Assembly (NCBI RefSeq): GCF_002943425.1
Contig: NZ_PTRA01000001.1
Span: 3,596,001-3,660,000 of the forward strand
Source of the DNA: Siphonobacter curvatus
GTDB taxonomy: Bacteria > Bacteroidota > Bacteroidia > Cytophagales > Spirosomataceae
Length of the DNA: 64,000 nucleotides
Reading direction: 5' to 3'
Positions 40,791 to 49,473 of the stretch are shown piece by piece. The notes under the pieces were generated by a model, which saw nothing but the letters and a program-made list of their open reading frames with translations, did no database searches and was not told the DNA's origin. How positions within the stretch are numbered: position 1 is the first letter of the stretch; each line of letters begins with the position of its first letter. Made by a program: the position numbers and the translations under genes.

Positions 40791-43781
40791 ATGACTACAG
40801 CAACGGCTCGATTAATTACGAAGCCTTCTGTCCCGACCGAAGCTCTCCGTGACCTCGCTGCCCGCCTTGAAGGCGAATTCTATTACGACGAAACCATGCG
40901 TACGCTTTACGCAACGGATGCCTCGGCGTATCGCGAGTTTCCTACGGCTGTAGCCTTGCCCAAGACGCAGGAAGACCTTAAAACGCTCATCGCCTTTGCC
41001 CGGCAGCACCACACCTCGCTTATTCCGCGTACCGCCGGTACGTCTCTGGCGGGTCAGGTAGTGGGGGCCGGTATTGTGGTTGACGTTTCCAAATATTTTA
41101 ATAAAATCCTGGAAATCAATCCCGAAGAGGGGTGGGTACGGGTACAGCCCGGCGTCGTACGCGACGAACTGAACCTGTTCCTGAAACCCTACGGATTTCT
41201 GTTTGGCCCCGAAACGTCCACGGCTAACCGGGCCATGATTGGGGGTATGGTGGGCAATAACTCCTGCGGTTCCAACTCCGTCGTTTACGGCTCCACGCGG
41301 GAACACGTTCTGGAAGTGAAAACCCTACTGGCGGATGGCTCGGAGGCAACGTTTGGTTCCCTTTCGGCAGCTCAGCCCCTGGTGCAATCTTTGCTCAAAG
41401 GTGATGCCTCCTTGCCAGGTATTTCCAATCCTTTCGAAGCGGACATTTATCGCAAGACCTTTGAAATTTTAAAGGATACTGCAAATCAGGAAGAAATCCG
41501 TAAGAACTTCCCAAAACCCAGCATCGAACGCCGGAATACGGGATATGCCCTGGATATGCTGCTCTACTGCGAGCCGTTTACGCCCGGAGGTATGGATTTC
41601 AACTTCTGCCAGCTCCTGGCCGGATCGGAAGGTACGCTTTGCTTTCTGACGGAAATCAAATTGCACATCAATCCTCTACCACCCAAGGAAGCGGGTTTGA
41701 TTTGCGTACACTTCCATTCGGTCGATGAGGCCTTACGGGCCAATATCATCGCCATGCAGTATAAGCCATCGGCGAGTGAGTTGATCGACCATTATATTCT
41801 GGAGTGTACGAAAGAAAACATCGAACAGAGTAAAAACCGCTTTTTCGTGCAGGGCGACCCCGGAGCCATTCTGGTGGTTGAATTCCGTCGGGAAACGCGG
41901 GAGGAAATTCTGGAAGTTGCCGCCCGCATGGAAGCCGAAATGAAAGCGGCTCACCTGGGCTACCACTTCCCCATCCTGTTCGGAGCCGATACGGGTAAAA
42001 TCTGGGCCCTGCGTAAAGCAGGATTAGGCCTGCTTTCCAACCTGCCCGGCGACGAAAAAGCCGTGGCGGTGATTGAGGATACGACGGTCGATATCCATGA
42101 CCTGCCCGATTACATTCGGGATTTCAACGAAATTCTGGCTAAAAACGGCATGAGTGCCGTGCATTACGCCCACGCGGGTTCGGGCGAGATTCACCTGCGT
42201 CCGATCATCAACCTGAAGACCCGCGAGGGGAATCAGCAATTCCGGTTGATTGCCGAAGAAATTGCCAAACTGGTAAAGAAATACGACGGTTCGCTTTCGG
42301 GTGAACACGGCGATGGGCGTCTGCGAGGCGAGTTCATTTCCTGGATGGTGGGTGAGAAAAACTACGCCCTCATGAAGGAAGTGAAGCGGATGTGGGATCC
42401 GGAAAATATTTTCAATCCCGGAAAAGTGGTCGATACGCCGCCCATGCATACCTTTCTGCGGTACGAACCGGGTCAGCAAACGCCGCATTTCCAGACCTTT
42501 TTCCGGTATCAGAATCAGGACGTGCTGCAACACGCCGAGCAGTGTAACGGTTCGGGCGACTGCCGCAAGACGGAGTTGAGCGGCGGTACGATGTGCCCCA
42601 GTTTCATGGCGACGCGAAACGAGAAGGAAACGACGCGGGCCCGGGCCAACATCCTGCGGGAGTTCCTGACCAATTCCACGCAAACCAACCGTTTTGCCCA
42701 CGACGAAATCAAGGAAGTACTCGACCTCTGCCTGCTCTGCAAGGGTTGCAAGGCCGAATGCCCTTCGAACGTGGATATGGCGAAACTCAAAATGGAGTTT
42801 TTGCAGCATTACTACGAAGCCAAAGGCGTACCGCTGCGTTCGAGGCTGGTGGCTAATTTCACTTCGCTGAATAAACTGGCTAGCCTGGCTCCCTGGGCGT
42901 ATAACGGCATTTTTGATACCCCGGCCTTGCGACGCGTGGCGAATAAAATGGTCGGCTTCCACCCGGATCGTACCATGCCTTTGCTGGCGAAACAAACCTT
43001 TATCAACTGGTGGAATAAGGAAGCCAAAACGAAAAAACCGTTAGCTCCGAGTTTCTACCTATTTGCCGATGAATTCACCAATTACAATGACGTGGAAATT
43101 GGCAAGAAAGTGGTACAACTCTTTGAGCGACTGGGTTACAATGTGCTATTACCCGGCGAAAACATGCAATCAGGCCGGCCTCAGTTGTCGAAAGGTTTAC
43201 TGAAAATGGCGAAAGAAGTAGCCAACCGTAACGTTCGGCTGCTGCGTACGCTTATCACGAAAGATACGCCGCTGGTGGGTGTAGAGCCTTCGGCCATTCT
43301 CACTTTCCGCGATGAGTATCCTGATTTAGTGGATGAGGAATTGGTTGACGATGCTAAGGCTATTGCCTCGCATACCTATACGTTCGAGGAATATCTGGCC
43401 CAGGAACTCGACGCCAAACGCATCAAAGCGGACCAGTTTACGACCGAAAAACGGCTGATTAAACTGCACGGGCACTGTCAGCAAAAGGCCATGAGTTCGC
43501 TCGTACCGAGCAAGAAAATTCTGTCGCTACCCGCTAACTACGAGGTACAACTGATTCCCTCGGGCTGCTGCGGTATGGCCGGAAGTTTTGGGTACGAAGC
43601 CGAGCATTACGACGTTTCCATGAAAATTGGGGAACTGGTTCTTTTCCCAACGATTCGTAAACAACCCGAAGACGTGATCATCGCCGCAGCGGGTACGAGC
43701 TGCCGCCACCAGATTCACGATGGTACGGGTCGGGAAGCTCTGCACCCGGCGGAGATTTTGTGGAATGCGTTGGCTAAATAG
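40791..43781 (+). CDS. FAD- and Fe-S-binding dehydrogenase (D-lactate/2-hydroxy acid type)
   Basis: The 996-residue enzyme joins a GlcD-like flavin half with a GlcF-like iron-sulfur half. The FAD-binding stretch runs from IPRTAGTSLAGQVVGAG near 83 to GGMVGNNSCGSNSVVYGST near 150. Cysteine motifs CLLCKGCKAECP near 648 bind 4Fe-4S clusters, and C-terminal CCG motifs include PSGCCGMAG near 925. The closest known group is the YdiJ/D-lactate dehydrogenase family, which passes electrons from D-lactate or a related acid to quinone. It is monocistronic and has a palindrome at its promoter. Confidence 0.88.
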   Translation: MTTATARLITKPSVPTEALRDLAARLEGEFYYDETMRTLYATDASAYREFPTAVALPKTQEDLKTLIAFARQHHTSLIPRTAGTSLAGQVVGAGIVVDVSKYFNKILEINPEEGWVRVQPGVVRDELNLFLKPYGFLFGPETSTANRAMIGGMVGNNSCGSNSVVYGSTREHVLEVKTLLADGSEATFGSLSAAQPLVQSLLKGDASLPGISNPFEADIYRKTFEILKDTANQEEIRKNFPKPSIERRNTGYALDMLLYCEPFTPGGMDFNFCQLLAGSEGTLCFLTEIKLHINPLPPKEAGLICVHFHSVDEALRANIIAMQYKPSASELIDHYILECTKENIEQSKNRFFVQGDPGAILVVEFRRETREEILEVAARMEAEMKAAHLGYHFPILFGADTGKIWALRKAGLGLLSNLPGDEKAVAVIEDTTVDIHDLPDYIRDFNEILAKNGMSAVHYAHAGSGEIHLRPIINLKTREGNQQFRLIAEEIAKLVKKYDGSLSGEHGDGRLRGEFISWMVGEKNYALMKEVKRMWDPENIFNPGKVVDTPPMHTFLRYEPGQQTPHFQTFFRYQNQDVLQHAEQCNGSGDCRKTELSGGTMCPSFMATRNEKETTRARANILREFLTNSTQTNRFAHDEIKEVLDLCLLCKGCKAECPSNVDMAKLKMEFLQHYYEAKGVPLRSRLVANFTSLNKLASLAPWAYNGIFDTPALRRVANKMVGFHPDRTMPLLAKQTFINWWNKEAKTKKPLAPSFYLFADEFTNYNDVEIGKKVVQLFERLGYNVLLPGENMQSGRPQLSKGLLKMAKEVANRNVRLLRTLITKDTPLVGVEPSAILTFRDEYPDLVDEELVDDAKAIASHTYTFEEYLAQELDAKRIKADQFTTEKRLIKLHGHCQQKAMSSLVPSKKILSLPANYEVQLIPSGCCGMAGSFGYEAEHYDVSMKIGELVLFPTIRKQPEDVIIAAAGTSCRHQIHDGTGREALHPAEILWNALAK

Positions 43782-43821
43782 CCCGTTTACTACAACCATC
43801 CCTTAGCATTTCCTAGACGAA

Positions 43822-43865
43822 AAGCCTCGCTGTTGCTCCGTTGTTGGGGCACCGGCGAGGCTTTA
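43822..43865 (+). terminator. Terminator-like hairpin after the dehydrogenase
   Basis: AAAGCCTCGC (43822-43831) and GCGAGGCTTT (43856-43865) form a perfect 10-bp stem with a 24-base loop. The T-tail is short (TTTAAG). Confidence 0.6.
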
Positions 43866-43976
43866 AGCTGCTACCTTCTGGAGTTTTGGACAACCCGCAG
43901 GTTTCTGCTACTGGACGAGACGAAAGTGAACCAAAACCCCAGAAATTTATTTATATGTATATACACACATTGACCT

Positions 43977-44825
43977 ATGGCACTTCGCACCATTCATAAA
44001 CTCATTCATCCGCAGCCTCGCCCAATGGGGCCGCTAACGATGCACCAACCCCTACCCACTGCCGGAATTGATCAAATTGATCCGTTCCTGTTACTGCACC
44101 ACCACGGTCCACAAAACTTTCCTGGTCGCAACAGCGGCTTACCCTTTGGCCCCCACCCCCACCGGGGTTTTGAAACCGTTACCTTCATTTACGAAGGTGA
44201 TGTGCAGCACCGGGATAGCAGCGGTTTTGCCAGTACGATTGAAAGAGGGGGCGTTCAGTGGATGACGGCAGGGAGTGGGTTGATTCACTCGGAAGGCTCA
44301 TCGCCTGAATTTCGGCAAAAAGGGGGTCCTGTTGAACTCATTCAGCTATGGACTAATTTGCCCGCTCAATTCAAAATGGTGGCTCCTCACTACACGGGGT
44401 TACAGCAAAAAGACATCCCGACCGTAGCCCTTGACAAAGGTATTGCAGCGGTGGTTTCGGGAACCTGGGAACATACGCAGGGGCCCATTCAACCAATTTA
44501 TGAGGTTGCACTAGCAAACATTACCCTGGAGGCGGATGGAAGTTTCACCCGTACCATCGAAGCGAACCAGAATATTCTGTTCTATTTACTCAATGGAAGT
44601 ATTACCGTCAACGGAACGGTCATTAGTGGTCGAACGCTGGTCGTTTTTGCGAACGAGGGGGAAGAAATTCAGGTACAAGCCTCGGCCTATTCACGGATTC
44701 TTCTGGGTTCGGCCCTGCCCATCCAGGAACCCGTCGTCACGCACGGGCCGTTTGTGATGAATACCCGGGAAGAAATTCAGGATGCTCTGTACGATTACCA
44801 AATGGGTAAAATGGGAACACTGTAA
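43977..44825 (+). CDS. Pirin family protein
   Basis: The 282-residue protein has the pirin double cupin. The N-terminal cupin has the metal ligands in FGPHPHRGFETVTFIYEGDV (residues 60-79) and the later HSEG near 104. Some members open the quercetin ring and others act as redox-linked regulators. The C-terminal cupin lacks an obvious metal set, as usual. It follows an AT-rich spacer and ends before a convergent gene, so it is probably transcribed alone. Confidence 0.92.
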   Translation: MALRTIHKLIHPQPRPMGPLTMHQPLPTAGIDQIDPFLLLHHHGPQNFPGRNSGLPFGPHPHRGFETVTFIYEGDVQHRDSSGFASTIERGGVQWMTAGSGLIHSEGSSPEFRQKGGPVELIQLWTNLPAQFKMVAPHYTGLQQKDIPTVALDKGIAAVVSGTWEHTQGPIQPIYEVALANITLEADGSFTRTIEANQNILFYLLNGSITVNGTVISGRTLVVFANEGEEIQVQASAYSRILLGSALPIQEPVVTHGPFVMNTREEIQDALYDYQMGKMGTL

Positions 44826-44847
44826 GTTTTCAGGGGTCCGCCGCGGC

Positions 44848-44902
44848 GGTTTAGGGTTTTCAGTTTTCAATGCTTGTCACAGAAAACTGAAAACCCCAAA
44901 CC
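44848..44902. terminator. Long hairpin between convergent pirin and NTF2-like genes
   Basis: Arms 44848-44868 and 44882-44902 pair over 21 bases with one mismatch and a 13-base loop; the core is GTTTTCAGTTTTC. It is G/T-rich on the left and A/C-rich on the right, like the repeats in the cco cluster, and is placed where a two-way terminator is needed. Confidence 0.65.
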
Positions 44903-44914
44903 GAAAACGCTAAA

Positions 44915-45343
44915 CTAAATCTTATACGCCTGCCTGCCCAGTAGTAGCCACTTCCCTTTTTCCTTCACCCACGTCAGCAGTACGCCCAGTTTGACTTGTC
45001 CCGCCTGCCCTTTATTGGCCGTTTCTCCCGCGAGCGTATGCCGTACCAGAGCGGTACTGCCCACTACCGTAATGGTTTGATCACTTAGGTTAATGGATTT
45101 AAAGACGGAGTTTCCATTCGTCAGATTTTCGACAAACAGAGCCTTATCTTCAATCAAACCGCTTGAATGCCCGTAATTAAGCCGATCATGGGTAATGGCC
45201 ATCAGATCAGCTTTATCTCCTTTAATCATGGCCGCTTTGAGTTGTTCAACGGCCTGCGTTACGGCGGTTTCCTCTTTCGACTGAGCCATAGCCGTCAGGG
45301 TTAGTAGTGCCATACTCACTACCAGTACTAGCGTTTTTTTCAT
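44915..45343 (-). CDS. Secreted NTF2-like protein (DUF4440 type)
   Basis: The 142-residue product has a signal peptide (MKKTLVLVVSMALLTLTAMA, cleaved before QS) and a cone-shaped NTF2-like domain, with AVTQAVEQLKAAMIKGDKAD near 28 and LGVLLTWVKEKGKWLLLGRQ at the end. Such domains bind small ligands or act as enzymes; no catalytic residues can be assigned. It sits alone on the minus strand between pirin and csaA. Confidence 0.78.
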   Translation of the reverse strand: MKKTLVLVVSMALLTLTAMAQSKEETAVTQAVEQLKAAMIKGDKADLMAITHDRLNYGHSSGLIEDKALFVENLTNGNSVFKSINLSDQTITVVGSTALVRHTLAGETANKGQAGQVKLGVLLTWVKEKGKWLLLGRQAYKI

Positions 45344-45424
45344 AACGATCCGGTTGTTTGGATTTACTCGTCCAGAGGTTTACTCAGAGAAGACGGATAA
45401 AAACGCTTCCTCCCTCATTACTTT

Positions 45425-45757
45425 CTACATCAATCGGGTGCCGTTGGGTACCGGACGTTCGGGTTGGGTTAGTACAATCGCTCCGTCAGCATCAGGAAAG
45501 CCCGTTACCAGTACTTCTGAAAAAAAGTTAGCAATCTGGCGGGGCGGGAAGTTAGTCACAGCGATCACCTGTTTTCCAACCAGTTCTTCCTTGGTATAAT
45601 GCACTGTAATCTGGGCCGAAGAACGTTTTTCACCCAGTTCAGGGCCGAAATCAATCCAAAGCTGGTAGGCTGGTTTTTTAGCTTTAGGAAAATCTTCTAC
45701 GCGAAGAATCGTACCGATCCGTAATTCTACGGCTTCAAAATCATTCCAGGAAATCAT
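45425..45757 (-). CDS. csaA: CsaA-like tRNA-binding protein
   Basis: The 110-residue protein is one tRNA-binding OB fold, with FEAVELRIGTILRVEDFPKA near 6 and later VIAVTNFPPRQI, as in CsaA, a dimeric protein with chaperone-like activity in Bacillus. The ATG at 45757 gives MISWNDFEAVEL, the family start. An extended frame from GTG 45817 runs through a terminator hairpin and is rejected. The next two elements upstream on the same strand are tandem terminators. Confidence 0.9.
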   Translation of the reverse strand: MISWNDFEAVELRIGTILRVEDFPKAKKPAYQLWIDFGPELGEKRSSAQITVHYTKEELVGKQVIAVTNFPPRQIANFFSEVLVTGFPDADGAIVLTQPERPVPNGTRLM

Positions 45758-45785
45758 AGACAATAAACGAGCTAGAGAAAGGCAC

Positions 45786-45811
45786 AAAAAAAGCCTTTTC
45801 GTTAGAAAGGC
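45786..45811 (-). terminator. Second minus-strand terminator before csaA
   Basis: On the minus strand GCCTTT and AAAGGC form a 6-bp stem around CTAACGA, followed by seven T. It lies 29 bases before the csaA start and just after the terminator of the RNA candidate at 45828-45990. Confidence 0.65.
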
Positions 45812-45827
45812 CAGCACAGAAAGGGCT

Positions 45828-45990
45828 AAAAAAATAAGTCTCCGATCCGAGAAACCCGAATCGGAGAGCGGCGTCTATCCAACCCACGTTATACCCGATC
45901 TGCAGACGCAGCGAGATCGAGTGAGATCTTTATGAATTTCCCCGAAGGGAGTCAAGGCATCAGTAGATATACGAAAAACGTATTCTGTAA
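45828..45990 (-). ncRNA. Candidate structured non-coding RNA with its own terminator
   Basis: Read on the minus strand, this stretch has a run of local hairpins: ATACG/CGTAT (45969-45983), TCCC/GGGGA (45939-45950), AGATC/GATCT (45914-45929), GCGTCT/AGACGC (45871-45909) and TCTCCGAT/ATCGGAGA (45839-45867), the last followed by seven T. No reading frame of note is present. It is more GC-rich than the AT-rich flank at 46010-46311. It could be a 6S-like or other small RNA, or a leader RNA of csaA. No known family was recognised. Confidence 0.5.
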
Positions 45991-46299
45991 AAATACCGAT
46001 TTTCAACTACTAGGCTGATTACGGCTGTTTTACTCTGCAACGTTACAAGATTTTTCTCACATTTATGCGTATTATTCCTAAATTTTTTTCAAATTAATGT
46101 ATCAACATGCGTCACACATCCTAAATAAGCTTTTTTACTCAAAAGTAAATTACAGTTATAATTTCTCATTCCTTATCAAGGTACCTGTTTCTTTTAAAAT
46201 TAGGTTTTTATAACAATATATTACCCAAAGTACATTTCTAAATTGATCATATATTCCCTTAGAAGTTTTTTAGTAGGCTAAAAATCATTTTAGTGGGCT

Positions 46300-46307
46300 T
46301 ATTTTTG
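46300..46307 (+). promoter_or_regulatory. -7 element TATTTTTG of tsaB
   Basis: TATTTTTG fits TAnnTTTG but ends only four bases before the ATG at 46312, so the mRNA would have little or no leader. The 290 bases upstream are very AT-rich with no gene. Confidence 0.4.
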
Positions 46308-46311
46308 TTCC

Positions 46312-47001
46312 ATGCTTATTCTTTCTATAGATACATCTACGCGGGTTTGCTCCGTAGCATTGCATCAGCAAGGTGAATTATTGGGCTGTTATGAACTGTT
46401 GACAGAAAAGACCCATTCTTCCCTACTAACCACGCTTATTGAAAATGTAGTAACACAGGCGGGCTTTTCACTCGCTCAACTTGATGCCGTGGCCGTAGCC
46501 AAAGGGCCAGGTTCGTATACGGGATTACGCATTGGAGTATCCACGGCGAAGGGCCTTTGTTATGCACTGGATAAACCGCTCATTGCCATTCATACGCTGG
46601 AGGCCATGGCGGCTCAGTTACAGCCTTTTTATCCGGCTACCCACGTGCTCTGTCCCATGATTGATGCCCGCCGAATGGAAGTATACTGTGCCGAATACGA
46701 AGGAAGTACCCGGCAAGTTCTACGTACTACGGAAGCCCGTATCATTGACGAGCACAGCTTTGCGGAACTTTTACAGGAGCGTCCCGTTGTATTCTTCGGC
46801 GATGGAGCCGCTAAATGTCAGCCCCTGCTGGCGTCCTATCCCCAAGCCATTTTTCCATCAGTGAGCATTCATCCCTCGGCTACGACGGTAGGTTATCTGG
46901 CAAAAGAAGCATTTAGTAAGCAGGCTTTCGAAGATTTAATTACGTTCGAACCCTACTATTTGAAAGAGTTTATGGGCACCTTGCCCAAAGCTAAATTATA
47001 G
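46312..47001 (+). CDS. tsaB: tRNA t6A synthesis protein TsaB
   Basis: TsaB works with TsaD and TsaE to make t6A at position 37 of ANN-decoding tRNAs. The 229-residue protein has the ASKHA start MLILSIDTSTRVCSVAL, then KTHSSLLTTLIENV near 35 and VAKGPGSYTGLRIGVSTAKG near 62, all typical. A DUF2480 gene follows after five bases, a pairing that suggests co-transcription. Confidence 0.95.
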   Translation: MLILSIDTSTRVCSVALHQQGELLGCYELLTEKTHSSLLTTLIENVVTQAGFSLAQLDAVAVAKGPGSYTGLRIGVSTAKGLCYALDKPLIAIHTLEAMAAQLQPFYPATHVLCPMIDARRMEVYCAEYEGSTRQVLRTTEARIIDEHSFAELLQERPVVFFGDGAAKCQPLLASYPQAIFPSVSIHPSATTVGYLAKEAFSKQAFEDLITFEPYYLKEFMGTLPKAKL

Positions 47002-47006
47002 TTGAC

Positions 47007-47522
47007 ATGGAAACACCGGAAATTATCAACCGGGTCGCAACATCGGGCCTGGTTACGTTGGATTTGGAAACCTATTATCATTCGGGCGAACGAGTCATTT
47101 ATGACCTCAAGGATAACCTCTTTATGGAGGCCATTCTGCGGGAAAAGGATTTCCGGGAGTTTCTTAAATCCCACGACTGGAGCCAGTATACCGGAAAAAA
47201 TGTGGCGGTTCTCTGTTCGGTAGATGCTATCGTACCGACCTGGGCCTATATGCTTTTGGCTATTCACCTGGAGCCTTTTGCCCATACCGTTGTTTTTGGC
47301 GATGCCCAGGCCCTGGAGGATAAACTCTTTTACGAAGCACTCGAGCAGATTAATCCGGAAGATTACCGCGGAGCCCGCGTAGTAGTGAAAGGTTGCAGTA
47401 CCTATCCCGTACCCGTAGCGGCTTACGTCGAGGTTGCCCGAAAACTTCGTCCGGTCGTGCAGACGCTCATGTTTGGCGAACCTTGTAGTACGGTTCCTCT
47501 GTACAAGAAAGCGAAAGCTTAG
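47007..47522 (+). CDS. DUF2480 family protein
   Basis: The 171-residue protein matches DUF2480, a family restricted mainly to Bacteroidota, with EIINRVATSGLVTLDLETYY at the start and KGCSTYPVPVAAYVEVARKL near 130. Its conserved Cys and acidic residues suggest a ligand site, but no function is known. It follows tsaB directly. The gene end is followed by short hairpins near 47533-47573. Confidence 0.85.
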   Translation: METPEIINRVATSGLVTLDLETYYHSGERVIYDLKDNLFMEAILREKDFREFLKSHDWSQYTGKNVAVLCSVDAIVPTWAYMLLAIHLEPFAHTVVFGDAQALEDKLFYEALEQINPEDYRGARVVVKGCSTYPVPVAAYVEVARKLRPVVQTLMFGEPCSTVPLYKKAKA

Positions 47523-47532
47523 CAGACAGCGG

Positions 47533-47573
47533 CCCCTTGCTAGACAGGGGACTTCTTTGCTTTTTAACAAAAG
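47533..47573 (+). terminator. Hairpins after DUF2480
   Basis: CCCC/GGGG enclose TTGCTAGACA (47533-47550), followed by CTTCTTT/AAAGAAG around a T-rich loop. The first is a copy of the CCCGTTGGTAGACAGG-like motif also found at 49379 and 49431. Termination is plausible but the T-tail is weak. Confidence 0.4.
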
Positions 47574-47666
47574 AAGCACCTAAACCCATCGGTTTTCATT
47601 TCTTAAGAAATATGGGCTTTCTGGGGCTTTACCCAAGCAGGGTGTGACTTGCTGCTTTCTTTTCGG

Positions 47667-47674
47667 TACTTTTG
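47667..47674 (+). promoter_or_regulatory. -7 element TACTTTTG of the DUF4254-GT9 operon
   Basis: TACTTTTG fits TAnnTTTG and lies 16 bases before the ATG at 47691. This supports 47691 over the longer open frame from 47649. Confidence 0.55.
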
Positions 47675-47690
47675 CCGAAAGTTTGTACGC

Positions 47691-48293
47691 ATGAACGCTA
47701 CCCTAGCTAATACTATTTTCCGCCAGAGCATTGACGTGTATCACCAGGCGGACCATGTTGATACCCCCATTCAGAATCCTTACCCGGCACAAAGTATGGA
47801 GGCCCTGCTGTACCAGAAAAACTGGATTGATACGGTACAGTGGCACCTGGAAGATCTGATTCGCAGTCCAGAAATCGCACCGGAAGAACTGGTTGGATTA
47901 AAACGTCGGATCGATCAATCCAACCAGGATCGGACGGATACGGTTGAACAAATGGACGACTGGTTTATCGCTCTATTGGGCGATGCTCCCCGCAAACCAA
48001 CGGCCCGTTTGAACTCCGAAACCCCCGCCTGGCTACTCGACCGAATGTCGATACTTCAGTTAAAAATCTACCATTTCCGTGAACAGGCTCAACGTACGGA
48101 GGCCTCCGATGAACACCGGCAGAAAGCCCAGCAGAAACTACAACTGCTGCTCGAACAGGAAACGGATCTGGCTCAATGCTTCGATGAATTGCTCGAAGAT
48201 ATTCGCAACGGTGATCGTTTTATGAAGGTATATCGGCAGATGAAGATGTACAACGATCCTACCCTAAATCCCGTTTTGTACCAGCAGAAGTAA
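47691..48293 (+). CDS. DUF4254 family protein
   Basis: The 200-residue helical protein matches DUF4254, usually found beside glycosyltransferases for cell-surface glycans in Bacteroidota. Features are the MEALLYQKNWIDTVQWHLED stretch near 36, a polar middle with RRIDQSNQDRTDTVEQMDDW, and a Glu/Gln-rich C-terminal half. The gene for a GT9 protein starts 21 bases downstream, which fits that context. Biochemical role unknown. Confidence 0.85.
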   Translation: MNATLANTIFRQSIDVYHQADHVDTPIQNPYPAQSMEALLYQKNWIDTVQWHLEDLIRSPEIAPEELVGLKRRIDQSNQDRTDTVEQMDDWFIALLGDAPRKPTARLNSETPAWLLDRMSILQLKIYHFREQAQRTEASDEHRQKAQQKLQLLLEQETDLAQCFDELLEDIRNGDRFMKVYRQMKMYNDPTLNPVLYQQK

Positions 48294-48314
48294 GCAGCGA
48301 GCCTACGCGGAGTG

Positions 48315-49367
48315 ATGAAGCAATTACTTATTTTCCGGTTTTCGGCCATGGGCGACGTGGCTCTGTTGACGCCCGTCGTACGGGCCATTGCCGAAGCCTA
48401 CCCCGACCGGCAGCTTACCGTCGTCACGCGGCAAAAATTCGCCGTCTTTTTCGAAGGTCTTCCGGGGGTACGGGTGTTCGGAGCTGACCTGGACGGTCGA
48501 CACAAAGGCATGGCCGGCCTGTACCGCTTGCACCTTGATTTAAAGCAAGCCGGTCCTGTTGAGTACATCATTGATACGCACCAGAATTTACGGACGGCGA
48601 TACTAAAAACGTTCTTCCGGTTTTCGGGAATTCCCAGCGTTACGCTTGATAAGGGGCGGCAGGAGAAGAAGGCGTTGACCCGACAGGAAAATAAAATTCG
48701 TCGTCCCCTGCCTCACAGTATAGAGCGGTACTTGGATACGTTCACCCGGGCGGGCTACACCGCTACGCTCGGAGTAGCCCCGTACTTTGCAACTTCCGCA
48801 GAAACTGAGGTACAGGCTTTTCTGAAAAACATTTCCGCTAAAAAAAGCAATGAAGTATGGCTGGGCGTTGCTCCTTTCGCTCAGCACGAGCCTAAAATGT
48901 GGCCCTTCGAACGTATCCAACCAACCTTGGAGCTTATTCGTCAGCAACGACCGGTGCGGATTTTTCTCTTTGGCGGCGGATCAGCCGAAGTTGCTCAGTT
49001 ACAAACGCTGGAGAACGCCTTTCCCGAAGCCATTCTAGTAGCCGGAAAACTTTCCTTCCGGGCCGAACTCACGCTGATTCGTCAGCTTGATCTGATGCTT
49101 TGCATGGATTCCGGGAATATGCACCTGGCCGCGTTGAGTGGCATACCCGTACTTTCGATCTGGGGAGCCACACATCCCTACGCGGGTTTTGGCCCCTGGG
49201 CTCAATCCGAGGCGAATATAGTCCAGATTTCACCCGATGAATTGTCCTGCCGTCCCTGTTCCGTATTTGGGAATAAACCTTGCTTTCGGGGCGATTTAGC
49301 CTGTATGCATTGGATTACGCCCGAACAGGTAGCCCAGCGGGCTCTACAATTACTCGACAGCCATTAA
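48315..49367 (+). CDS. Glycosyltransferase family 9, heptosyltransferase-like
   Basis: The 350-residue enzyme has the GT-B fold of ADP-heptose:LPS heptosyltransferases. It begins with MKQLLIFRFSAMGDVALLTP, which holds the N-terminal loop and the Asp near 13 used as base, and has CMDSGNMHLAALSGIPVLSI near 260 in the sugar-nucleotide site. It likely adds a sugar to the lipid A core. ATG 48315 is preferred over GTG 48312. It is paired with DUF4254. Confidence 0.88.
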   Translation: MKQLLIFRFSAMGDVALLTPVVRAIAEAYPDRQLTVVTRQKFAVFFEGLPGVRVFGADLDGRHKGMAGLYRLHLDLKQAGPVEYIIDTHQNLRTAILKTFFRFSGIPSVTLDKGRQEKKALTRQENKIRRPLPHSIERYLDTFTRAGYTATLGVAPYFATSAETEVQAFLKNISAKKSNEVWLGVAPFAQHEPKMWPFERIQPTLELIRQQRPVRIFLFGGGSAEVAQLQTLENAFPEAILVAGKLSFRAELTLIRQLDLMLCMDSGNMHLAALSGIPVLSIWGATHPYAGFGPWAQSEANIVQISPDELSCRPCSVFGNKPCFRGDLACMHWITPEQVAQRALQLLDSH

Positions 49368-49372
49368 AAGCA

Positions 49373-49402
49373 ATCGGGTCCCGTTGGTAGACAGGACCCG
49401 AT
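49373..49402. terminator. Hairpin between convergent GT9 and ohr genes
   Basis: ATCGGGTCC (49373-49381) and GGACCCGAT (49394-49402) form a 9-bp stem with a 12-base loop containing GTTGGTAGACA. It is close to the GT9 stop. A T-run is lacking. Confidence 0.5.
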
Positions 49403-49473
49403 CATACGCCTTTACGTTACTAAAAGTAGCTCCCGTTGGCGGACAGGTTCCACTGGGCACTTATCTGATTTAC

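Noticed and set aside
42024-42995. 323-codon minus-strand frame inside the FAD/Fe-S dehydrogenase
   Set aside because: Antisense to the flavin and iron-sulfur motifs; composition is that of reverse translation.
45758-45817. Longer CsaA start at GTG 45817
   Set aside because: The extension runs through a terminator hairpin and its T-run; the family start is at 45757.
45828-45990. The structured RNA candidate as a tRNA or tmRNA
   Set aside because: There is no cloverleaf, no TTCGA-type T-loop and no CCA-end stem, and it is too short for tmRNA.
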